Positions 1-5,347 of a DNA stretch of 5,368 nt are shown one piece after another; the first letter of the stretch is position 1, and the number at the start of each line of letters is the position of its first letter. The stretch spans positions 1-5,368 of the forward strand of contig JAQSXQ010000184.1 in the NCBI GenBank assembly GCA_029256565.1, given 5' to 3'. The DNA is from Mycobacterium sp. GTDB taxonomy: Bacteria; Actinomycetota; Actinomycetes; Mycobacteriales; Mycobacteriaceae. The translations under genes were made by a program, and so were the position numbers. The notes under the pieces were generated by a model. That model worked only from the letters and a program-made list of their open reading frames with translations. It did not search any database and was not told where the DNA came from.

Positions 1-76
1 CGGCGCCGAAGAACGGCCACCACTTCCGACGCACACTCCACTGCACTCCGCCAGGATCGGATACGACGACTGCCAC
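1..76 (-). CDS. N-terminal fragment of an unidentified actinobacterial protein, cut by the left edge
   Basis: The minus strand reads from a GTG at 76 without a stop to the window edge. It gives about 25 residues beginning VAVVVSDPGGVQWSVRRK and continuing with WWPFFGA. The pattern DP-x-G-x-x-W-x-V-R-R-x-W-x-P is one I associate with the N-terminus of small actinobacterial hypothetical, often membrane-linked, proteins; I cannot name the family. A purine-rich AGGGAAG (91..85) lies 8 nt before the GTG and supports this start. The frame is open further upstream, and another GTG exists at 121, so a longer N-terminus is possible. The gene is divergent from the MscS channel gene, with 138 bp between the two starts. 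Only the first residues are visible, so the function cannot be assigned. Confidence 0.5.
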   Translation of the reverse strand, partial: MAVVVSDPGGVQWSVRRKWWPFFGA

Positions 77-214
77 GGCGCCATCTTCCCTGTCAGAGCA
101 CGGTTTTCGCGCGGCAATCACCGACTCGGACGCAGATGGCGATGTGACGGCATGGGTTTGCGCCGCTACCGTCGAACGGGTCCCGACCCCAACCCCTAAG
201 GCTGTTTTCACACG
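77..214. other. Divergent intergenic region between the left-edge gene and the MscS gene
   Basis: This 138-bp gap should hold promoters for both divergent genes. I see no convincing -10/-35 pair, inverted repeat or conserved coding frame in it. One plus-strand frame is open across it (up to 377), but it overlaps the well-supported MscS gene and shows no recognisable protein. Confidence 0.4.
85..91 (-). promoter_or_regulatory. Probable ribosome binding site for the left-edge gene
   Basis: On the minus strand AGGGAAG sits 8 nt upstream of the GTG at 76. It favours that GTG over the in-frame GTG at 121. An ATG at 84 lies in a different frame and would start inside this spacing. Confidence 0.4.
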
Positions 215-1447
215 ATGCCCGACGAGAACGAACTCGCTTCCGCAACGAATCTCGCCGTCACGCTCGCCTGGGTCGCAGGTGCCGTGGTGCTCGCATATCT
301 GCTGGGGGTGGTCCTCACCTGGGTCGTCGGACGCCTTGGTCGACGCAGCGCCATGGTGTGCGACATCGCCGAGCTGACCCGCCTGCCGGTGCGCGCTTCG
401 CTGATCGTCTTCGCCGCGACGGTGGCGGTGCAACGGGCCTCGACGCCCGCCGATCCGTGGCGGGGGTGGGTGGACCACACCCTGCTCATCTTGCTGATCG
501 CGACGCTGACCTGGCTGCTGGCTAGCTTCGTCGAGGTCGCCGAACGGCGGGCGATCGCACTGTACGGCGGTGGTGACGACGAGATCACCGACGCGGACCG
601 GCAGTGGCGCCGGATCCGCACGCAGGTGACCGTGCTCAAGCGGCTGGCCACGGCCATCGTCGTCGTGATGGGCGTCGCGGCGATCCTCATGACGTTCCCC
701 AAGTTCTCCGACATCGGTACGACGCTGTTCGCCTCGGCTGGCGTGCTGTCGGTGGTCGCGGGCCTCGCGGCGCAGACGTCGCTGGGCGCCGTGTTCGCAG
801 GCATGCAGATCGCCTTCTCGGGTGCCATCCGCGTGGGCGACGTGGTCGAACTCGAGGAGGGCCGCTGGTGGGGCCGCATCGAGGAGATCACGCTGACCTA
901 CGTCGTGGTCCGACTCTGGGACGAGCGGCGATTGGTGCTGCCCTGCACGTACTTCACCACCACGCCGTTCGAGAACTGGACGCGCAACGCCACCCAGATC
1001 ATGGGCACCGTCGAGTTCGACGTCGACTTCTCCGTGCCGTTCGACGACATGCGCGCCGAACTCGACCGGCTATTGACCGCGAGCGAGCAGTGGGACGGCC
1101 GCAGCGGCGTCCTGCAGGTGACCGACGCCGTCGGCGGCGTGGTGCGGGTGCGCATCGTGGTCAGCGCCCCGAATGCCGGCGCGCTGTTCGATCTCCGGTG
1201 TGCCGTACGCGAGGGCATGGTCGACTGGGTGCGCCGCACCGGCGGAGTGGTTCCCATCCAGCGCATCGAACCGACGGCGACGCCGCCGGAGTCGGACGAC
1301 CGTCCCGCCGTGGACGCCGACGCCGCACGCCTGTCGGCTCCCGGGCTGTTCTCGGGCAGCGCGGAGGCCGATCAGCGTGCCCGGGACTTCGACGACCGCT
1401 CGGCCGAGTCGAACGGCGAACTCGTCCGGTCCTCCGGCCGCGGCTGA
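215..1447 (+). CDS. MscS-family mechanosensitive ion channel
   Basis: A 410-residue membrane protein, predicted to open under membrane tension and release solutes during hypo-osmotic shock. Hydrophobic segments lie at about residues 13-38, 58-73, 88-106 and 144-161. The next segment, about 168-203, is the Gly/Ala-rich pore helix of MscS proteins (SVVAGLAAQTSLGAVFAGMQ). It is followed by the MscS beta-domain start, IRVGDVVELEEG (205-216), and by the conserved stretch with W235, R239, P243 and the FENWTR motif (252-257). The cytoplasmic alpha/beta vestibule runs to about residue 350. The last 60 residues are charged, Pro/Ala-rich and probably disordered. ATG 215 is the first start after an in-frame stop at 197; the ribosome site is weak (AAGG at 198, 13 nt away). 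The family is clear. Ion selectivity and conductance cannot be read from sequence. The 3' end overlaps the convergent TetR gene by 76 bp. Confidence 0.92.
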   Translation: MPDENELASATNLAVTLAWVAGAVVLAYLLGVVLTWVVGRLGRRSAMVCDIAELTRLPVRASLIVFAATVAVQRASTPADPWRGWVDHTLLILLIATLTWLLASFVEVAERRAIALYGGGDDEITDADRQWRRIRTQVTVLKRLATAIVVVMGVAAILMTFPKFSDIGTTLFASAGVLSVVAGLAAQTSLGAVFAGMQIAFSGAIRVGDVVELEEGRWWGRIEEITLTYVVVRLWDERRLVLPCTYFTTTPFENWTRNATQIMGTVEFDVDFSVPFDDMRAELDRLLTASEQWDGRSGVLQVTDAVGGVVRVRIVVSAPNAGALFDLRCAVREGMVDWVRRTGGVVPIQRIEPTATPPESDDRPAVDADAARLSAPGLFSGSAEADQRARDFDDRSAESNGELVRSSGRG

Positions 1448-2034
1448 TCGCTCCCCCGGTCGCGTAGCCGCTGCCCGCGGTACGCAGGCGCCAGCACCCG
1501 CCCCGCCACCAGGAGCGGTTCGGTGCTGCGCAGGGTGCGTGCCAGGACGAAGGCACCTTCGAGTGCACCGACGAGTGCGACGGTGACGTCGCGGGCAGCG
1601 GCGTCGGGAATGCCGCGTTCGACGAAGTAGGCGGTGCCCCCGTCCAGCCAGCCGTCGAACACCGCGGCGGTCGTCGTGCGGAGTTCCTCGACGGTGTCGG
1701 CCACCTCGGCGGCGACGCTGGCGACGGGGCACATGTTGGCGAAACCCGTCGCCGCCATGTCGTCGGCGGCCTGGGTGAACACCGCCTCGATCGCCTCGCC
1801 GAGGTCGTCGTGCGGGTCGACGAGGGTGGGGATCAGCATCCCGTAGGCGATACCGGCATTGACCAGCGCTTCCCTGGCGATCTGCACCTTCCCGCCAGGG
1901 AAGTGGTGGTACAGCGATCCGATCGGCGCGCCGGACGCCTTGACGACGTCCTTCATCCCCACCGCGGCATAGCCCTTGTGCCGCATCAGTTCCGCCGCCG
2001 CCGTCAGGATCGTCTCCCGCGTTGACCTTGCCAT
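1372..2034 (-). CDS. TetR/AcrR-family transcriptional repressor, LmrA/YxaF type
   Basis: A 220-residue DNA-binding regulator. Residues 5-50 form the TetR helix-turn-helix domain: the recognition region around residues 25-45 ends in GSLYHHFPGGK, a hallmark of the LmrA/YxaF-like branch. The C-terminal ligand-binding domain (about 75-186) contains the conserved NMCPVASVAAEV segment with Cys102. ATG 2034 is well supported by AGGAGG (2045..2040) with a 5-nt spacer. The gene is divergent from the alpha/beta-hydrolase, and two operator-like inverted repeats lie between them, so it probably represses both itself and the hydrolase until a ligand binds; the ligand is unknown. The family fold should end near residue 186. 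The remaining 34 residues are Arg/Ser/Asp-rich, low in complexity, and run antisense over the end of the MscS gene, which suggests loss of an earlier stop codon. Confidence 0.93.
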   Translation of the reverse strand: MARSTRETILTAAAELMRHKGYAAVGMKDVVKASGAPIGSLYHHFPGGKVQIAREALVNAGIAYGMLIPTLVDPHDDLGEAIEAVFTQAADDMAATGFANMCPVASVAAEVADTVEELRTTTAAVFDGWLDGGTAYFVERGIPDAAARDVTVALVGALEGAFVLARTLRSTEPLLVAGRVLAPAYRGQRLRDRGSDQPRPEDRTSSPFDSAERSSKSRAR

Positions 2035-2039
2035 CGTCG

Positions 2040-2045
2040 CCTCCT
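2040..2045 (-). promoter_or_regulatory. Ribosome binding site of the TetR gene
   Basis: A perfect AGGAGG on the minus strand, 5 nt upstream of the ATG at 2034. It is among the strongest Shine-Dalgarno matches in the window and fixes the tetR start. Confidence 0.8.
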
Positions 2046-2055
2046 ACCGCCAGAC

Positions 2056-2071
2056 TAGAGCATACGTTCTA
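2056..2071. promoter_or_regulatory. Probable TetR operator, left half of a double site
   Basis: The 16-bp site TAGAGC-ATAC-GTTCTA is an inverted repeat with 6-bp arms matching at 5 of 6 positions and a 4-bp spacer. It has the same layout as the perfect neighbouring site and shares TA (2070-2071) with it. Its position between divergent tetR and hydrolase starts, overlapping the proposed tetR -10, is typical of an autoregulated TetR operator. Binding is inferred. Confidence 0.65.
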
Positions 2072-2087
2072 GAACCGTCGTTCTAAA
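2059..2087 (-). promoter_or_regulatory. Candidate vegetative promoter of the TetR gene
   Basis: Read on the minus strand, TTTAGA (2087..2082) and TATGCT (2064..2059) are separated by exactly 17 bp. Each matches the sigma-70-type consensus at four of six positions. Transcription would begin near 2052, leaving a short leader with the AGGAGG site. Both operator repeats overlap this promoter, so a bound repressor would block it. No equally good promoter was found for the hydrolase direction. Confidence 0.4.
2070..2085. promoter_or_regulatory. Probable TetR operator, perfect inverted repeat
   Basis: TAGAAC-CGTC-GTTCTA has two perfect 6-bp inverted arms around a 4-bp spacer. It ends only 12 bp before the hydrolase ATG and covers the gap between the proposed -35 and -10 of tetR. 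Together with the site at 2056-2071 it gives two operators whose centres are 14 bp apart. The TAGA...TCTA outer bases resemble operators I recall for NemR/LmrA-like TetR proteins. Confidence 0.72.
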
Positions 2088-2091
2088 GGAG
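2087..2091 (+). promoter_or_regulatory. Ribosome binding site of the alpha/beta-hydrolase gene
   Basis: AGGAG, preceded by two A bases, lies 6 nt upstream of ATG 2098. It selects this ATG as the start and follows directly after the operator, so a repressor on the operator would sit next to the transcript start. Confidence 0.75.
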
Positions 2092-2097
2092 TGGCCA

Positions 2098-2964
2098 ATG
2101 CAGTCCATCGACGTCCCGGCAGGCACCATCGAGTACCGCGAGGAGGGCGATCCGCACGGCCCACCAGTGGTCCTGCTGCACGGCCTGCTGATGAACGACA
2201 CGGTCTGGGCACGCGCCCTCGGCCACCTTCCGCCCGGCTTCCGCTACCTGCTGCCCGTGCTGCCGATCGGCGGTCACCGGGTGCCGATGCGCGACGACGC
2301 AGACCTGACGATGCCGGGCATGGTCGGCGTGGTCGCCGACTTCCTCGATGCGCTCGACCTCACCGACGTCGCCCTGGTGGTGACCGATTGGGGCGGCCCG
2401 CTGTTCCTCACCGACCTCGGCAGGGACGGGCGGGTGTCGCGCATGGTGATCTGCCCGTCGGAGGCCTTCGAGAACTTCCCGCCCGGCTTCCCCGGCAAGG
2501 TCACCTGGCTGGCCACCCGCACCACGGGGACCGTCAAGCTGGCGCTGAGCCAAATGCGGATCCCGTGGCTGCGGAACAGGTTCTTCATGTTCGGGATGAT
2601 GGCCGCCACCTCGATCCCCCAGGACGTGATGGAGGCGTGGACCGACCCCGGCATCGCCGACGTGCGAATCCGCAGGGACCTGCTGAAGTACGCCAGGACC
2701 AGGTTCTCCAAGCGCGATCTGATCCGTGCCACCGAGCGGCTCGCCGAGTTCGAGGGCGAGGTCCTGGTGCTGTGGAGCGATCAGCGCGTGATGCCCGTGG
2801 CCCACGCCAAGCGGCTCGCCGACCTCACCGGCGGCACGCTGCGCATGATCGACGACGCCAAGGTGCTGATCATGCTGGATCAGCCCGAGCAGACCGCGCG
2901 CGAGATCGGCGCGTTCCTGACCAGGGCGAGCGAAGCGACGGGGACTCAGTCCTCGTCGAGCTGA
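2098..2964 (+). CDS. Alpha/beta-hydrolase with Asp-Trp nucleophile elbow (haloalkane dehalogenase/epoxide hydrolase-like)
   Basis: A 288-residue, probably cytoplasmic, alpha/beta-hydrolase-fold protein; no signal peptide is seen. The first core strand and oxyanion loop are VVLLHG (24-29). The nucleophile elbow is LVVTDWGGPLF (93-103), with Asp97 followed by Trp98 instead of the usual Ser. Asp-Trp at this point is typical of haloalkane dehalogenases (for example VVQDWGG) and also occurs in epoxide hydrolases. A cap region lies at about residues 125-210. The strand LVLWSDQRVMP (223-233) offers an acid, Asp228. The C-terminal segment MIDDAKVLIMLDQPEQ (250-265) aligns with the place where the catalytic His normally sits (D-x-GH-x-x-x-x-DxPE) but has no His. 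The HGxP oxyanion motif is also not intact (HGLL). The substrate is therefore uncertain, and dehalogenase activity should not be assumed. It is divergent from, and probably controlled by, the adjacent TetR. The last 19 bp overlap the end of yebC. Confidence 0.9.
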   Translation: MQSIDVPAGTIEYREEGDPHGPPVVLLHGLLMNDTVWARALGHLPPGFRYLLPVLPIGGHRVPMRDDADLTMPGMVGVVADFLDALDLTDVALVVTDWGGPLFLTDLGRDGRVSRMVICPSEAFENFPPGFPGKVTWLATRTTGTVKLALSQMRIPWLRNRFFMFGMMAATSIPQDVMEAWTDPGIADVRIRRDLLKYARTRFSKRDLIRATERLAEFEGEVLVLWSDQRVMPVAHAKRLADLTGGTLRMIDDAKVLIMLDQPEQTAREIGAFLTRASEATGTQSSSS

Positions 2965-3701
2965 GCGGCGACCTCGTCGGAGATGTCGACGTTGGTCCAG
3001 ACGTTCTGCACGTCGTCGCTGTCCTCGAGCGCATCGACGAGCTTGAACACCTTGCGCGCGCCTTCGGCGTCGACGGGCACCGACACCGACGGCTGGAAGC
3101 TGGCATCGGCCGAGTCGTAGTCGATGCCCGCGTCCTGCAGTGCGGTGCGCACGGCCACCAGGTCCGTCGGCTCGGAGATGACCTCGAACATCTCGCCGAG
3201 GTCGTTGACGTCCTCGGCACCGGCCTCGAGCACCGCGGTGAGCACGTCGTCCTCGGTGAGCCCGTTCTTCTCCAGCGTCACCACGCCCTTGCGGGAGAAC
3301 AGGTAGGACACCGAGCCCGGGTCGGCCATGTTGCCGCCGTTGCGGGTCATCGCCACGCGCACCTCGCCGGCGGCCCGGTTCTTGTTGTCGGTCAGACATT
3401 CGACGAGCACCGCGACGCCGTTGGGGCCGTACCCCTCGTACATGATGGTCTGCCAGTCGGCGCCGCCGGCCTCTTCACCTGCGCCGCGCTTGCGCGCCCG
3501 CTCGATGTTGTCGTTGGGCACCGACGTCTTCTTCGCCTTCTGGATGGCGTCGTACAGCGTGGGATTGCCCGACGGGTCACCGCCGCCGGTACGGGCCGCG
3601 ACCTCGATGTTCTTGATCAGCCGGGCGAATTCCTTGCCGCGACGCGCGTCCTTGACGGCCTTCTGGTGCTTGGTGGTCGCCCACTTGGAATGGCCGCTCA
3701 T
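2946..3701 (-). CDS. yebC: YebC/PmpR family transcriptional regulator / translation factor
   Basis: A 251-residue cytoplasmic protein, full length for the family (about 240-250). It opens with the family signature MSGHSKWATTKHQKA and continues with RRGKEFARLIKNIEVAAR, NPTLYDAIQKAKKTSVPNDNIERARKRG split over residues 46-73, and YEGYGPNGVAVLVE (88-101). The later segment NRAAGEVRVAMTRNGGNM followed by GSVSYLFSRKG is also diagnostic. The C-terminus is acidic (QLDED). Family members have been described as DNA-binding regulators, and the TACO1/YebC group more recently as factors helping ribosomes through difficult motifs such as polyproline; which applies here cannot be read from the sequence. ATG 3701 has GAGG (3714..3711) 9 nt upstream. 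It lies 87 bp downstream of pdxT on the same strand, so co-transcription is possible. It converges on the hydrolase gene and overlaps it by 19 bp with no terminator between. Confidence 0.97.
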   Translation of the reverse strand: MSGHSKWATTKHQKAVKDARRGKEFARLIKNIEVAARTGGGDPSGNPTLYDAIQKAKKTSVPNDNIERARKRGAGEEAGGADWQTIMYEGYGPNGVAVLVECLTDNKNRAAGEVRVAMTRNGGNMADPGSVSYLFSRKGVVTLEKNGLTEDDVLTAVLEAGAEDVNDLGEMFEVISEPTDLVAVRTALQDAGIDYDSADASFQPSVSVPVDAEGARKVFKLVDALEDSDDVQNVWTNVDISDEVAAQLDED

Positions 3702-3788
3702 GCAGTGCTACCTCGTTCTCATCTGCTGCTCGTGTCTTGCTGCTGCTCTCTACCGAGAAAGTCCGATCGGCCAGTCTACGTGGGCCTG
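3702..3788 (-). other. pdxT-yebC intergenic leader with short direct repeats
   Basis: The 87-bp gap contains a 9-bp direct repeat, CTGCTGCTC on the plus strand at 3723-3731 and 3740-3748, and an 8-bp palindrome CCGATCGG at 3763-3770. On the minus strand TAGACT (3778..3773) could serve as a -10, but no good -35 accompanies it. No hairpin followed by a T-run was seen, so nothing shows that transcription stops between pdxT and yebC. Confidence 0.35.
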
Positions 3789-4463
3789 CTAGAGCGACGA
3801 CACGAACAGGTGGTGCACCCGTCGGTCGCCGGTGATCTCCGGGTGGAAGGCCGTCGCGACGACGCGGCCCTGCCGCACCGCGACGGGATGCCCGGCCGCC
3901 TCGGCGAGCACCTCGACGCCCTCGCCGATGCGCTCTACCCACGGGGCGCGAATGAAAACGGCGTGCATCGTCCCGTCGAGCCCGGAGAACGCGACGTCCT
4001 CCTCGAAGGAGTCGACCTGCCGGCCGAACGCGTTGCGGCGCACCGTCATGTCGATGCCACCCAGGGGCAGCGCCTCGCGGCCGGGGACGCCGGCGTCGAC
4101 GATTTCGCTGGACAGCAGGATCATCCCCGCGCACGAACCGTAGGCGGGCAGGCCTTCGGCCAGGCGCGCGCGCAGCGGCTCGAGCAGGTCGAGTTCCCGC
4201 AGCAGGTAACTCATGGTGGTCGATTCACCGCCCGGGATCACCAGACCGTCGACGGCGTCGAGTTCGGACCGCCGCCGCACGGTGACGGCATCGGCGCCCG
4301 CCTCGCGCAGCGCCGCCAGGTGCTCGCGCGTATCACCTTGGAGCGCAAGCACTCCGACCCGCGGAGCCGGCCGGCCGGCGACATCGGGTCGCGGAGCCGG
4401 GCTGCCGGCGACGTCGGGCCGCGGAGTCGGGCTGCCGGCGACACGAGGCCAGGGCGTGCTCAC
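3789..4463 (-). CDS. pdxT: Pyridoxal 5'-phosphate synthase glutaminase subunit PdxT, with repeat-extended N-terminus
   Basis: This is the class-I glutamine amidotransferase subunit that frees ammonia from glutamine and feeds it to PdxS for pyridoxal 5'-phosphate synthesis. The core starts at PRVGVLALQGDTREHL (34-49). Oxyanion residues lie in PGGEST (77-82), the nucleophile is Cys111 in YGSCAGMILL, and the His207/Glu209 pair is in FHPEITGD, so the triad is complete. RRNAFGRQVDSFE (142-154) and FIRAPWVE (170-177) are family signatures. The protein is 224 residues against about 190-200 for typical PdxT. The excess is N-terminal: a Pro/Ala/Gly/Arg linker of repeated PRPDVAGSPA units encoded by a 30-bp tandem repeat. 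I chose GTG 4463 because no other in-frame ATG, GTG or TTG precedes the first core strand and because it overlaps the tesB stop as GTGA. No Shine-Dalgarno is seen upstream, which suggests translational coupling to tesB. Confidence 0.95.
   Translation of the reverse strand: MSTPWPRVAGSPTPRPDVAGSPAPRPDVAGRPAPRVGVLALQGDTREHLAALREAGADAVTVRRRSELDAVDGLVIPGGESTTMSYLLRELDLLEPLRARLAEGLPAYGSCAGMILLSSEIVDAGVPGREALPLGGIDMTVRRNAFGRQVDSFEEDVAFSGLDGTMHAVFIRAPWVERIGEGVEVLAEAAGHPVAVRQGRVVATAFHPEITGDRRVHHLFVSSL
4351..4440. repeat. Three-copy 30-bp tandem repeat inside the 5' end of pdxT
   Basis: Units are 4351-4380, 4381-4410 and 4411-4440. The last two agree at 27 of 30 positions and the first agrees with the second at 23 of 30. 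All share the block GCGGAG at the same offset and end in GCCGGCG (minor changes elsewhere). The 30-bp period keeps the frame and encodes decapeptides of the type PRPDVAGSPA. The innermost unit runs into the codons for the native PdxT start (PRVGV), suggesting that the repeat grew by duplication of the gene's own 5' end. A degraded fourth copy may lie at 4441-4455. Confidence 0.9.
4460..4463 (-). promoter_or_regulatory. GTGA stop-start overlap coupling tesB to pdxT
   Basis: On the minus strand GTGA contains the pdxT start GTG (4463..4461) and the tesB stop TGA (4462..4460). The 20 nt before it are C/G-rich and hold no purine-rich ribosome site, so ribosomes finishing tesB probably re-initiate here. 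Confidence 0.7.
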
Positions 4464-5305
4464 GTACCGGGCCGCGTGAAGTCGCGCTGGTAGCGGGTCA
4501 GACCTTCCTGCATGACCGCAGCCACCATCTCGCCGTACTGGTTGAACAGCTTGCCGTGGGTCAGCGCGCGACCGCCGCACGCCGACGGCGACGACTGGTC
4601 GTAGAGCAGCCACTCGTCGGCCCGGAACGGGCGCATGAACCACATCGCGTGGTCGAGCGAGGCGATCATCAGGTGCTTGCGCTCGTCGGGGTGATGCACC
4701 TGCGCCGACCCGAGCAGCGTCAGGTCGCTGAGGTAGGCCAGCGCGCAGATGTGCAGCACCGGGTCGTCGGGCAGTGGGTCGGTGTGGCGGAACCACACCT
4801 GCTGCTGCGACGCCATGCCGGGGATCTCGACCACCTGGTCGCGCGGGACGATCCGGACGTCCCACTCGGCGAACTGCGCGAAACCCGCGTCGTCGAACGC
4901 GCCGCCGGACCGGAAGCTGGGCAGGTCGTCCGGTGGCGGGGCGGCAGGCATCGCGTCCTGGTGCTCGATGCCGCTCTGGTCGGTCTGGAACGACGCCGAC
5001 ATGGAGAAGATGGTCTCGCCGTGCTGGACGGCGTTGACCCGCCGCGTGGCGAACGAGCCGCCGTCACGCAGGCGTTCGACCAGGTACACCGTCGGTGCTC
5101 TGGCATCGCCGGGACGCAGGAAGTAGCCGTGCAGTGAGTGCACCTGGTAGCGCGGCTCCACCGTCCGCACCGCCGACACCAGCGACTGGCCTGCGACGTG
5201 ACCGCCGAAAGTCCGTTGGAGGAAACCGGATTCGGGGCTGAACACGCCGCCGCGGAACATGTTGACCTCGAGCTTCTCCAGGTCGAGGATTTCTTCGATC
5301 GACAC
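4460..5305 (-). CDS. tesB: Acyl-CoA thioesterase II (TesB family, double hot-dog fold)
   Basis: A 281-residue cytoplasmic enzyme expected to hydrolyse acyl-CoA to free fatty acid and CoA; the length fits TesB (about 285). The first hot-dog domain carries RTFGGHVAGQSLVSA (31-45) and HSLHGYFLRPGD (56-67); the second carries LAYLSDLTLL (189-198) and LDHAMWFMRPFRADEWLLYDQ (217-237, interrupted by no gaps). The catalytic trio known from E. coli TesB (Asp204, Thr228, Gln278) corresponds to Asp194, Ser216 and Gln266 here, a conservative Thr-to-Ser change. The start is GTG 5305; the upstream ribosome site is poor (a distant GAAGAG). It lies 42 bp after the pdxS stop and its stop overlaps the pdxT GTG by 4 bp, so it sits inside the vitamin B6 operon. 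That placement matches mycobacterial genomes (tesB2). Its substrate chain length is not visible. Confidence 0.94.
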   Translation of the reverse strand: MSIEEILDLEKLEVNMFRGGVFSPESGFLQRTFGGHVAGQSLVSAVRTVEPRYQVHSLHGYFLRPGDARAPTVYLVERLRDGGSFATRRVNAVQHGETIFSMSASFQTDQSGIEHQDAMPAAPPPDDLPSFRSGGAFDDAGFAQFAEWDVRIVPRDQVVEIPGMASQQQVWFRHTDPLPDDPVLHICALAYLSDLTLLGSAQVHHPDERKHLMIASLDHAMWFMRPFRADEWLLYDQSSPSACGGRALTHGKLFNQYGEMVAAVMQEGLTRYQRDFTRPGT

Positions 5306-5347
5306 GCGCTACCGTCTGCTCTTCGCGCAAGCGCTCATCGTCGTGTT

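Noticed and set aside
144..377. A 77-codon plus-strand frame starting upstream of the MscS gene
   Set aside because: It has no ribosome site, contains mixed Pro/Ser/Thr/Cys low-complexity sequence and overlaps the MscS membrane region out of frame.
604..1467. A 287-codon open frame inside the MscS gene
   Set aside because: It is a plus-one-frame shadow rich in Arg/Gly/His; the MscS frame shows clear membrane helices and the pore motif.
2098..2964. Firm naming of the hydrolase as haloalkane dehalogenase
   Set aside because: The Asp-Trp elbow fits, but the catalytic His and the usual residue pattern after HG are missing, so a specific enzyme name is not supported.
2083..3399. A 438-codon open frame on the minus strand antisense to the hydrolase
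   Set aside because: It overlaps both yebC (in another frame) and the hydrolase and gives an Arg/Gly/His low-complexity translation typical of GC-rich shadow frames.
3723..3748. The CTG-rich repeats upstream of yebC as a regulatory element
   Set aside because: Only two 9-bp copies of a simple GCT/CTG motif are present, which can arise by chance; reported as leader content only.
4351..4440. CRISPR-like array
   Set aside because: The 30-bp units are directly adjacent with no spacers, diverge from each other and are coding in the pdxT frame; they are a coding tandem repeat.
2091..4493. An 800-codon open frame on the plus strand across the hydrolase, yebC and pdxT
   Set aside because: It is an out-of-frame or antisense shadow of four well-supported genes in GC-rich DNA; its translation is Arg/Gly/His-rich with no recognisable domain.
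4464..4865. A much longer PdxT starting upstream within tesB (358 residues)
   Set aside because: The extra part is an out-of-frame reading of tesB with Arg/Pro-rich sequence; the GTGA overlap gives a PdxT of 224 residues, close to family length.
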